Shown here: positions 52,463-59,195 of the stretch, one piece after another
How the letters are laid out: each line of letters begins with the position of its first letter
Position numbering within the stretch: position 1 is the stretch's first letter
DNA from: Synechococcus sp. Nb3U1
GTDB lineage: Bacteria; Cyanobacteriota; Cyanobacteriia; Thermostichales; Thermostichaceae
Assembly: GCF_021533835.1 (NCBI RefSeq)
Contig: NZ_JAKFYQ010000001.1
Coordinates: forward strand, 1,832,079 to 1,896,078
Length of the DNA: 64,000 bases
Direction: 5' to 3'
The notes under the pieces: generated by a model
Told to the model about the DNA's origin: nothing
The model's database searches: none
Seen by the model: only the letters and a program-made list of their open reading frames with translations
Translations under genes and position numbers: made by a program

Positions 52463-53881
52463 ATGGTTGTGGTTGCACAACGGCTGGATGAAAAAGGGAT
52501 CCCCCAGGTGGATCATCGGGCCGTGGTTGGGTTAGCGATCCCTCTAATTCTGAGTGCCAGTATTCAAGCCCTGATGGGGATAACGGATACCTGGTTTATC
52601 GGCCAGATCTCAAGCCAAGCCTTGGCGGGGATGAATGCGGCCTGGCTGCCCACTCTTGTTGCCCTTGGGCCTTTCATCAATCTGGGACGGGCGGTACAAA
52701 CCCTGGTGGCCCAAACCTATGCGGCTGGGGATCCAAAGGGGGCCTCTGGCCATGCTTGGTCGGGGGTGGGGGTAGGGTTGGCCTTATTCCCGTTGTGTGG
52801 GCTGCTTTCAATGTTAGGGAGCCTTCTCTACGCGGGGTTGCCTCTGCCGGAGGGTGTCTCTGAACAAGCCAGTGCCTATTGGCAGATCCGAGTTTGGGGG
52901 GGATCCGCCCTGTTGGGAACCTTTTCCCTGTCGGGATTTTTTAACGGTATTGGTCGCACCTGGGTCACCCTCTGTGTGAGCGGCTGTAGTGTGTTGTTGA
53001 ATGGGGTGCTGAATGCCCTGTTCATTTTTGGCTTTGGCTGGGGGATTGGTGGGGCCGCTTGGGGCACGATCCTCTCGGAGTATGTGGAGCTAAGCCTGTA
53101 CCTGCTAGTGTTTCTCTCCGGTTGGATTCATCGGGGCTATGCCAGCCGACACAGCTGGCACCTGGGTTGGGCCCCCTTGGCGGCGACGTGGCGCGTTCGT
53201 CCGTTGCTGAAATTGGGTCTGCCGATCTGGATCTACTCTTTGGCGGACATGAGTTCTTTCACCCTATTTCAGTTGATGATCGGACAGGTAGGAGCTGTGG
53301 AGGGGGCAACTGCCCATATTTGTCTGATGTTGTCTCGCTTTGCCTATTTGCCAGCCATTGGCTTAGAGCAATCTGCCACCGTGTTGGTGGGTCAAGCGAT
53401 CGGCTCAGGGCAACTTGCCTGGGCCAAGCGTCTAGGCAATGCGGTGATGGGATGGGCCTTAGGTTATATGGCGGTGATCGGCGGCACACTGGCTCTGCTG
53501 GGCCAACCCTTGATCGGCCTGTTTGTGAGTGAGGTTGATGCCAATGCCGCAAGCATTATCCGCTTGGGCGGACTGCTTTTGAAGATTATTGGCGTTTCTT
53601 TCTTGTTTGATGGCATCAACTTCGCAGCCCTAGGATCCCTGCGGGGGGCGGGGGATGTGCGGGTACCGATGATGATTATGCTCGGAATGAGCTGGCTGGT
53701 GTTCTTACCGCTGTCTCAGATGATGATTTTCCCATCCGGTCAAGGTTGGCTCCCCTTTTTACCAGGATTAGGGTGGGGGGCTGTGGGGGGATGGCTAGCA
53801 ACCCTGATTTATGTGGCTGGGTTGGGATCCCTGATGGTGAGCCGTTGGCGCAGTGGGATATGGCAGAAAACAAGCCTCTAA
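52463..53881 (+). CDS. MATE family efflux transporter
   Basis: A 472-aa membrane protein with about twelve hydrophobic segments and the two-fold MATE layout. It opens with DHRAVVGLAIPLILSASIQA and GITDTWFIGQISSQALAGMN, and the second half has TVLVGQAIGSGQLAWAKRLG. Members extrude cationic drugs or metabolites using sodium or proton gradients; DinF-like members also occur. The substrate is unknown. A palindromic operator in its promoter suggests a ligand-controlled repressor. Two MITE-like fragments lie just after the stop. Confidence 0.92.
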   Translation: MVVVAQRLDEKGIPQVDHRAVVGLAIPLILSASIQALMGITDTWFIGQISSQALAGMNAAWLPTLVALGPFINLGRAVQTLVAQTYAAGDPKGASGHAWSGVGVGLALFPLCGLLSMLGSLLYAGLPLPEGVSEQASAYWQIRVWGGSALLGTFSLSGFFNGIGRTWVTLCVSGCSVLLNGVLNALFIFGFGWGIGGAAWGTILSEYVELSLYLLVFLSGWIHRGYASRHSWHLGWAPLAATWRVRPLLKLGLPIWIYSLADMSSFTLFQLMIGQVGAVEGATAHICLMLSRFAYLPAIGLEQSATVLVGQAIGSGQLAWAKRLGNAVMGWALGYMAVIGGTLALLGQPLIGLFVSEVDANAASIIRLGGLLLKIIGVSFLFDGINFAALGSLRGAGDVRVPMMIMLGMSWLVFLPLSQMMIFPSGQGWLPFLPGLGWGAVGGWLATLIYVAGLGSLMVSRWRSGIWQKTSL

Positions 53882-53893
53882 AACCATAGTCAA

Positions 53894-53960
53894 CTACAGC
53901 TTTTTCCAGTGCTACGTACTACAGCTCATGGGGGCTAATTCCTTGTCTGAAAAAGATTTC
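53894..53960. repeat. MITE-like element, degenerate copy (family M1)
   Basis: CTACAGCTTTTTCCAGTG at its left matches the M1 terminus; the middle (GGGGCTAATTCCTTG) is a diverged version and the right end is lost. It abuts the next fragment. Confidence 0.45.
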
Positions 53961-53963
53961 AGA

Positions 53964-54000
53964 TTACAGCCTTTTCCAGCGTTATCTGATATAGCAGATG
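53964..54000. repeat. MITE-like element, left end only (family M1)
   Basis: TTACAGCCTTTTCCAGCG and TTATCTGATATAGCAGAT match the 61259 copy with one mismatch, then similarity stops. Confidence 0.7.
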
Positions 54001-54059
54001 TCAATTGAGGCAGAATATTGATTGAATCAGGGATCCACTCATCAACACTCGGGGGACTA

Positions 54060-54143
54060 CCCAAAAGTTGAGGGTATTCTTCAGCGCTGCTTCAGCAAAC
54101 TCTTCATCTCTCCACAGTTTTCACTCAACACTTTCTCAGTCTA
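54060..54143 (+). promoter_or_regulatory. upstream element U1 shared with the 56224 gene (copy 1)
   Basis: About 85 bp, beginning CCAAAAGTTGAGG and ending CTTTCTCAGTCT, is alignable with 56075-56158 (AAAAGTTGAGG, CACAG, CTCAA, CTCAG blocks in the same order). The similarity continues more weakly into AAGCAACCTC further downstream. Both copies precede small secreted-protein genes. Confidence 0.6.
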
Positions 54144-54278
54144 GGAGCTTTTACTCAAACCATGAGGAAAGAGAAGCAACCTCAAGCCCTCAAGGTTCCC
54201 TTGCTTCGTCTTGTCGCTGGACAAATCTAGACTGTTCAACATCAAGATGTGGCGTTCTATCCCTTCACAGAGGTTAAT

Positions 54279-54776
54279 GTGAAACGCTCCGTTCTTAATA
54301 TTGTGTCAACCTTTGTCCTGGCTGGCACATCTGTTCTCATTCTTGCGACACACGCTCAAGCTCAGTTTCTAAATCGCAATATCGATCCGCGAGGTCCTTT
54401 TGTGGCTCGTTCCTATGTTTCAGGCGGGTTAGCACGGGATCACATCATCGAGGTTGGCATTGCGGAAGTGGAAGTTACTGGACTAACCATTCAGTGCTTT
54501 AACTTACAGGAGGCTAGAGCTGTTGTTGTTCGGACAGCTATGGGTGAAGTTGTGCCCACAGATGTCACCATCGAGCCGACTAAAATCAGCATCTCGCTGA
54601 AAGAGCCTGCTAAACCGGGTGAACAGCTTGTGGTCAACATTGAAGGTATTAGTTTTGTCCAAGATGGTAATTCCACCTTCTATTTTATTTCTGCAATGAC
54701 TCCTGAAACCGGGGATTCAGCAGTGCCTGTCGGTGCAGCTCGGATTTTATCTCCCGCGAGAGGCCGTTCTACCTAA
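54279..54776 (+). CDS. hypothetical secreted protein
   Basis: A 165-aa protein from GTG 54279 (chosen for the AGAGG upstream; ATG 54249 is in frame). A signal peptide (VLNIVSTFVLAGTSVLILAT, cleavage near HAQAQF) precedes a beta-rich mature domain of about 140 residues with GLTIQCFNLQEARAVVVRTA and TDVTIEPTKISISLKEPAKP. It loosely resembles the DUF2808-type cyanobacterial secreted proteins, but I am not sure. It shares a related upstream region with the 56224 gene. Function unknown, probably periplasmic or surface. Confidence 0.68.
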   Translation: MKRSVLNIVSTFVLAGTSVLILATHAQAQFLNRNIDPRGPFVARSYVSGGLARDHIIEVGIAEVEVTGLTIQCFNLQEARAVVVRTAMGEVVPTDVTIEPTKISISLKEPAKPGEQLVVNIEGISFVQDGNSTFYFISAMTPETGDSAVPVGAARILSPARGRST

Positions 54777-54882
54777 AGCCTAGCCACGCATCCTTTTCTT
54801 TTTGTCAAGCTCTCTTGCCTCAGGTGTTTCTTGCATCTGAGGTTTATTTTGTTGGGTTGCAGGACACAGGTGGTCAGGGAAT

Positions 54883-55890
54883 ATGGATTCGATTAATTCA
54901 CAAATTGCAAGCAAAGCCAAAGCCATGAAAATGATCCTTCAAAAAGGTAAAGCCTGGAATCGGACTATTATCCAACTCTTTTCACGGTTGCTAAAGATGA
55001 GTTTGCCCAGTCTAACCCTTGGTTTGATCGTATTGGCTTTGGTTCAATATGATCAAGGAAAGCAGTCTTACGTTGAGCGTCAAGCTTGGCTACGATTTTC
55101 TCTTGTGCAACTGCGAGAAACTATACTGGAAGAAAAATCTAGCGATGATCAAGTTTTACTCATTCAGGCTTTAATCTTAACTGTTTTAATGGAAGTTCAG
55201 GGACAAGAAAGAGGGACACTCATGGCTTTCTTGTCACGGCTGGAGCTACTACCTCAACTCTCTCTATCTCAAGCAGAATTAGAGCAAGCTCATCTTTCTG
55301 AGTTGGATTTGCAGGGATCCAATTTGCAAGGGGCTAATTTAAGTTGGGCCAATCTCAGTCTTGCCCTCCTGAACCGATCTGACCTTTCTCAAGCCTTATT
55401 AATTGAAACCAATCTGACGGGTGCTGAGCTGCAAAATGCGATTCTCACCTTTGCCTATGCCCAAAAAGCCAACCTGTCGGGTGCATATGTTGGAGGATCT
55501 GATCTAGAAGGGATTGATTTGTCGTTGGCTAATCTATATGGATCTTACTTTCCTGGCTCCAACTTGCGCGGGGCCTATTTGGAATCTGCCAACTTGCAGA
55601 GGAGCATTTTTCAGGGGGCTAATCTGGAAAGAGCACGTTTAAAGGGAGCCGATCTGCGACAGACAGACTTACGGGGAGCCAATTTAATTGGAGCTGACTT
55701 ACGAGATATCCATATAGAAGAAACCTTTTGGAGTGGAGCTATTTATGATCAAACGACTCTCTTCCCAGCAGATTTTAATCCGGAGCAGCTGGGACTGGTG
55801 CTATCCCAGAAAAAGGCTTTGATATGGCAAGAGGGTGAACAGATTGTAGGTAGATTGGGAGGAGCTGTTTCGCTAAAACAAGAACCGTAA
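54883..55890 (+). CDS. pentapeptide-repeat membrane protein
   Basis: A 335-aa protein. A basic N-terminus and one membrane segment (SLPSLTLGLIVLALVQY, about residues 42-58) precede a helical region and then about 30 A(D/N)LxX pentapeptides (LDLQGSNLQGANLSWANLSL; GADLRQTDLRGANLIGADLR), which form a right-handed beta helix. These domains are common in cyanobacteria and usually of unknown role. It lies between the two small secreted-protein genes, 106 bp after the first. Confidence 0.88.
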   Translation: MDSINSQIASKAKAMKMILQKGKAWNRTIIQLFSRLLKMSLPSLTLGLIVLALVQYDQGKQSYVERQAWLRFSLVQLRETILEEKSSDDQVLLIQALILTVLMEVQGQERGTLMAFLSRLELLPQLSLSQAELEQAHLSELDLQGSNLQGANLSWANLSLALLNRSDLSQALLIETNLTGAELQNAILTFAYAQKANLSGAYVGGSDLEGIDLSLANLYGSYFPGSNLRGAYLESANLQRSIFQGANLERARLKGADLRQTDLRGANLIGADLRDIHIEETFWSGAIYDQTTLFPADFNPEQLGLVLSQKKALIWQEGEQIVGRLGGAVSLKQEP

Positions 55891-56223
55891 AGATATAAAC
55901 TCGATTGAAACAATGCTTCACTTTACGATAGTATGAGTATAGTATGAGTGATGAAACTAAGTAATGAAGCGATGAACCATAGCTACTGAAAAGATTCTCA
56001 CCAACAGTCAAGCCTTATTTTCGGCTGCGCATTAGACTTGCAAAATTCCTGGGTGAAATGAGGCTTAATCACTGCCTAAAAGTTGAGGTGTTTTTTCAGT
56101 ATTACCTCAGCTAAATCTTCGCCTGTTCACAGTGTGTTCTCAATTCTTGCTCAGATCTAAAAGTTTTAATGAATGCATCGTGAAAGCAACCTCTGTTCCC
56201 ATTCTTCTTTAGGAGATCCCAGT
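55891..56223. other. 333-bp intergenic with second U1 element
   Basis: The first part has short ATGA-rich direct repeats (AGTATGAGTATAGTATGAGTG near 55929 split in two units). The U1 element follows at 56075-56158, then a leader to the gene at 56224 with AGGAG before its ATG. No other coding frame is supported. Confidence 0.6.
56075..56158 (+). promoter_or_regulatory. upstream element U1 shared with the 54279 gene (copy 2)
   Basis: CCTAAAAGTTGAGG through TTGCTCAGATCT aligns with 54060-54143. Downstream AAGCAACCTCTGTTCCC matches the other leader as well. It may be a common promoter/5' UTR region. Confidence 0.6.
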
Positions 56224-56517
56224 ATGAAACCCCTTCGCCGCATTACACTGACGCTTCTCTCGGTAGCTGTGCTGATGGGTAGTTCTGCTACACTGACTAG
56301 CGCTGCCACTCCCACCGTGCGCGCGCTACAACGGCAAGCCAGTCAAACTCGTGACAATGGTGGCAGCCACTTTGAGCCCGGTGCCCCCTCCTCGCGGCGG
56401 GAATTGCGAGCCAGTTTGCTTGTGGATAGCCCAATTGTGGAAGCCAACTCCTCTATGAGGTCTCGCATTCAGGAGCTGGTGCAGCAAGCCCGTGAGCATG
56501 GCTCGGTGCGCAACTAA
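56224..56517 (+). CDS. small hypothetical secreted protein
   Basis: A 97-aa protein from ATG 56224 with AGGAG upstream. A signal peptide (PLRRITLTLLSVAVLMGSSA, Ala-rich cleavage near TSAAT) leaves about 70 polar residues (RQASQTRDNGGSHFEPGAPS) ending in a charged helix (SSMRSRIQELVQQAREHGSV). I recognise no family. Its upstream region is paralogous to that of the gene at 54279, although the proteins do not look alike. A short hairpin-like CCCCTGCAACAGCGGGGG with a T-rich tail follows 50 nt later and may terminate it. Confidence 0.68.
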   Translation: MKPLRRITLTLLSVAVLMGSSATLTSAATPTVRALQRQASQTRDNGGSHFEPGAPSSRRELRASLLVDSPIVEANSSMRSRIQELVQQAREHGSVRN

Positions 56518-56571
56518 ACTTCTTTGCCCCTGTTGGATGCAGCTTATCTCCTCGCCATGAGTCTCTCTTTC

Positions 56572-56598
56572 CCCTGCAACAGCGGGGGATTTTTCGTG
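56572..56598 (+). terminator. hairpin with T tract after the small secreted-protein gene
   Basis: CCCCTGC ... GCGGGGG with a short AACA loop is followed by ATTTTTCG. It is about 55 nt after the stop at 56517 and reads as a Rho-independent terminator. Confidence 0.65.
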
Positions 56599-56650
56599 CT
56601 TTGTTGAGACCTGTCAATGAATTAAGAAGGGATCCCCCATAATAGGTTCA

Positions 56651-57769
56651 TTGGCTACCCTCGCCGACATGATTGCCGAATCTGCCCTCACCTCTGATGC
56701 CAGCCTTAGTGAAACCCAAGCCGAGAGTCAAGAGGGATCCCCTGCGGCGATTCGCTTGGTGCAGGTCAGCCGTACTTTTTCCGGGATCCGGGCGGTCGAT
56801 GGGGTGGATCTGGCGGTGCGACAGGGGGAGTTTTTTACCCTCTTGGGGCCTTCTGGATCGGGCAAAACCACCTGTTTGCGGATGATCGCGGGCTTTGAGC
56901 GTCCGGATCAGGGCTGGATTGAGCTGAACGGCCAGGATGTCTCGGGTTTACCCCCCCACCAACGGCCCGTAAACACCGTATTTCAGGACTATGCCCTCTT
57001 CCCCCACATGACAGTGGCAGAGAATGTCGGCTATAGCCTGATGATTCGCGGCATCCCTGCTAAGGAACGGCAAAAACGCGTGCAAGAGGCATTGGAGCTG
57101 GTGCAACTGCCCCAGATGGGATCCCGCAAACCCAGTCAACTCTCAGGAGGGCAACGGCAGCGAGTGGCTTTGGCACGCGCTCTGGTCGGCCAACCGCAGG
57201 TGCTCTTGCTGGATGAACCTCTAGGGGCGTTGGATTTGAAGCTGCGCCAGCAAATGCAGTTTGAACTCAAGGCCCTGCAACATCGCCTTGGCCTCACCTT
57301 TTTGTATGTCACCCATGACCAAGAAGAAGCCCTGACCATGAGCGATCGCATCGCCGTCTTCAACCGGGGGCGCCTCGAACAACTGGGATCCCCGGCGGAA
57401 CTCTACGAACGACCGGCCACCCGCTTTGTGGCTAGCTTTATCGGCCAAACCAACCTAATCGAGGGATCCCTGGCAGAACGGTGTGTGGGAGAAGCGGCCT
57501 TGTTTGTTTTGCGACCGGAACATGTTCAAATTGGCCTGCCTGGGGACGGGATCCCGGATGGCCATTGCCACCTGACGGGGCAGATTTGCGATACCGCTTA
57601 TTTGGGGGTTTCCATTCGGTATCAGGTTTGTGTCTCTGGCACTGAGGCAAAACTTTTGTCTCTACAACCCAACCCTGGGATCAACTCGCGGCGGCTCCCG
57701 GAAGGAACAGAGGTGATCTTAAGTTGGCTGCCAGAGCGGATGCACCGCATTGAAGAGGCAGTGAATTGA
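56651..57769 (+). CDS. PotA-like spermidine/putrescine-type ABC ATPase
   Basis: A 372-aa ATPase: Walker A GPSGSGKTTCLRM, Q-loop VFQDYALFPHMTV, signature LSGGQRQRVALA, Walker B LLLDEPLGALDLKL, H-loop YVTHDQEEALTMSD, and a C-terminal TOBE domain (ALFVLRPEHVQIGLPG). It matches PotA, which with PotBCD imports polyamines. Normally it heads a potABCD operon, but no permease or binding-protein gene follows, so it is an orphan. The start may be TTG 56651 or ATG 56669; the Shine-Dalgarno is weak for both. Confidence 0.9.
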   Translation: MATLADMIAESALTSDASLSETQAESQEGSPAAIRLVQVSRTFSGIRAVDGVDLAVRQGEFFTLLGPSGSGKTTCLRMIAGFERPDQGWIELNGQDVSGLPPHQRPVNTVFQDYALFPHMTVAENVGYSLMIRGIPAKERQKRVQEALELVQLPQMGSRKPSQLSGGQRQRVALARALVGQPQVLLLDEPLGALDLKLRQQMQFELKALQHRLGLTFLYVTHDQEEALTMSDRIAVFNRGRLEQLGSPAELYERPATRFVASFIGQTNLIEGSLAERCVGEAALFVLRPEHVQIGLPGDGIPDGHCHLTGQICDTAYLGVSIRYQVCVSGTEAKLLSLQPNPGINSRRLPEGTEVILSWLPERMHRIEEAVN

Positions 57770-57840
57770 AATCAGCAGCCCTGAATTGCTCCGGGATCCC
57801 ACTCATCGGGAGCCAAGTTTTGACCTCAGTCACACGGCTC

Positions 57841-57950
57841 TCATCCCGACGCTATGCCTACGGTAGGCTACGCCAACACCTTCCCCTTCGGGCAGCAAGC
57901 TACAGGTACAGCGCGGGGCTAGGAACGACCTGCGGTCTACCTGTCTAGGA
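57841..57950 (-). repeat. palindromic dispersed repeat (family R2), inverted copy 2
   Basis: Inverse of the 42220-42321 repeat: GCTATGCCTACGGTAGGC, then CCTTCCCCTTCGGGCAGCAA and CGCGGGGCTAGGAACGACCT. The GCCTACGGTAGGC core is palindromic. It lies between the PotA-like gene and the 4Fe-4S ferredoxin. Confidence 0.75.
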
Positions 57951-58039
57951 GCTAAAATGACGGAGCTATCTGCAAGCCATACAGAATGGGCAAGCGATGA
58001 GCAAAGCAACCGGTTTGGAATGGCAAGAGGGAGGGATCC

Positions 58040-58267
58040 ATGCCACATACAATCGTCACCGATATCTGTGAAGGCATTGCCGATTGCGTGGAGGCTTGCC
58101 CAGTCGCGTGCATTCACCCCGGAGACACCAAAAATGCCAAAGGCACCGACTACTTTTGGATCGAGTTTGCCACCTGTATTGACTGCGGTATCTGTTTACA
58201 GGTTTGTCCTGTAGAGGGTGCTATTGTGCCGGAAGAACAACCCCACCTACAGCGGGTGCCCGGTTAG
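58040..58267 (+). CDS. 4Fe-4S ferredoxin
   Basis: A 75-aa ferredoxin from ATG 58040 with GGAGGGA upstream. It has two Cys motifs: ICEGIADCVEACPVACIHPG and CIDCGICLQVCPVEGAI. The second is a full CxxCxxCxxxCP; the first has spacing like the 7Fe/variant type (C-x5-C-x3-C). Small ferredoxins of this kind shuttle electrons in cyanobacteria, partner unknown. It is monocistronic and convergent with the membrane protein downstream. Confidence 0.85.
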   Translation: MPHTIVTDICEGIADCVEACPVACIHPGDTKNAKGTDYFWIEFATCIDCGICLQVCPVEGAIVPEEQPHLQRVPG

Positions 58268-58285
58268 AAGAATAAAAACCAACTC

Positions 58286-58810
58286 TTAGCCCAGAGAAGC
58301 CAGCGCCACAATGCTGCTGGTCAACCAGCTCAGAGCCAGGAGCCCACCCAGAAACGCGAGGGGGATGAGGCCGACCAAGCGCCACCATTCCAACTCAAGG
58401 GCTACCGCCGCCGCCCGCACCTGCCAAACCACAAACCACAGCAAAGCTACTAATCCCAACAGGGATCCCGCCACACCTCCCAAAGATTGAGCTGGCCCCA
58501 ACAAAAGCCAGGGCAAACCGGCAAACCCTGTCAGACAGAGTAGCGCCGCAAAAGAGGGAGCAGACCGCCCGAAACAAAAGGCTAGCAGCTGCAACAAAGC
58601 TGTCAAGCTAACCCAGCCCAAAGCCCCCATCAACACGGCCAGCATCATTCCCGGCAAATTCGCCCCGGTACGGCGAATGGCATCCAAACCGTTCACCAAC
58701 CCCACCACCACAAAGGCTTGCCAAAGAACGGGTTGTTCCCGCAGTGCCCGAAAAGTACGCTCCGGCAGGAACCAAGCGCCATAGATGTTGTCTAGCAAAG
58801 AGTCGAGCAT
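58286..58810 (-). CDS. YIP1-like membrane protein
   Basis: A 174-aa protein with about five hydrophobic segments (for example MLAVLMGALGWVSLTALLQL and LLGLVALLWFVVWQVRAAAV) and the early FLPERTFRALREQPVLWQAF, the YIP1 family's usual N-terminal pattern. The family's bacterial function is unknown. It starts at ATG 58810 and is convergent with the ferredoxin. Confidence 0.72.
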   Translation of the reverse strand: MLDSLLDNIYGAWFLPERTFRALREQPVLWQAFVVVGLVNGLDAIRRTGANLPGMMLAVLMGALGWVSLTALLQLLAFCFGRSAPSFAALLCLTGFAGLPWLLLGPAQSLGGVAGSLLGLVALLWFVVWQVRAAAVALELEWWRLVGLIPLAFLGGLLALSWLTSSIVALASLG

Positions 58811-58893
58811 CGTCAGGAAAGGATTACAACCCCACTCATCCTAGCCCGAATGGTCGATGGGCTCGTTGAATCCATTCCTCAGGGATCCCATCT

Positions 58894-58920
58894 TTGACAG
58901 CCGGAGGAATGAGGTATGAT
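58894..58920 (+). promoter_or_regulatory. sigma-70-type promoter for the 6S-like RNA
   Basis: TTGACA (58894-58899) and TATGAT (58915-58920) are strong boxes, though the 15-bp spacer is short. A start near 58926-58928 would fit the RNA below. No coding frame follows on this strand. Confidence 0.6.
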
Positions 58921-58926
58921 CAGTAA

Positions 58927-59115
58927 AAGGTTCTGCGGCGTTGGTGACTGCCGTTATGTTTTTCTGATCTATACCTTTCGACAATTAGGATGGGTTGTGG
59001 ATGTGAGAGCAGTAGGCCAAATTTAGTTTGGAAACTATCAAGACTCATCCCCGATATCCTAGACTGGATCCTCCAGGTCGAAAACCGCGGTAAAACGGCG
59101 CAATAGAATCTCCAA
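58927..59115 (+). ncRNA. structured small RNA, probable 6S RNA (SsaA-like)
   Basis: The 400-bp gap between the YIP1-like and kinase genes contains a rod-like fold. A closing stem pairs UUCU-GCG-CGUU (58931-58942) with AACG-CGC-AGAA (59094-59108); a large asymmetric internal bubble follows; then UUUCGAC (58976) pairs with GUCGAAA (59077), UAGGAU with AUCCUA, and GGAUG-AG with CUCAUCC, ending in a CCAAA/UUUGG apical hairpin. A small CUGGA/UCCAG hairpin sits on the 3' side. Length of about 190 nt and a central bubble are what 6S RNA shows; 6S mimics an open promoter and sequesters RNA polymerase. Promoter and terminator flank it. Ends are approximate. Confidence 0.55.
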
Positions 59116-59148
59116 GAAGGCTCTCGAATGAGGGTCTTTTTGCTTTTT
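59116..59148 (+). terminator. terminator of the 6S-like RNA
   Basis: AGGCTCTC and GAGGGTCT make an imperfect hairpin around GAAT, followed by TTTTTGCTTTTT. It comes directly after the structured RNA. Confidence 0.55.
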
Positions 59149-59195
59149 AAGGGTATCTCAAGTTTGTTTGTGTACAGCGTCAGGCAGCCAGGATT

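Larger units (their letters stand above)
53882..54278. other. 397-bp intergenic with two MITE fragments and a shared upstream element
   Basis: After the MATE gene come a decayed MITE-like copy (53894-53960), a truncated one (53964-54000), and then the U1 element (54060-54143) that also precedes the secreted-protein gene at 56224. No coding frame is supported in this gap. Confidence 0.6.

Noticed and set aside
57957-58214. 85-aa frame overlapping the 4Fe-4S ferredoxin
   Set aside because: The ferredoxin frame has the Cys motifs and a good ribosome-binding site; this one has neither.
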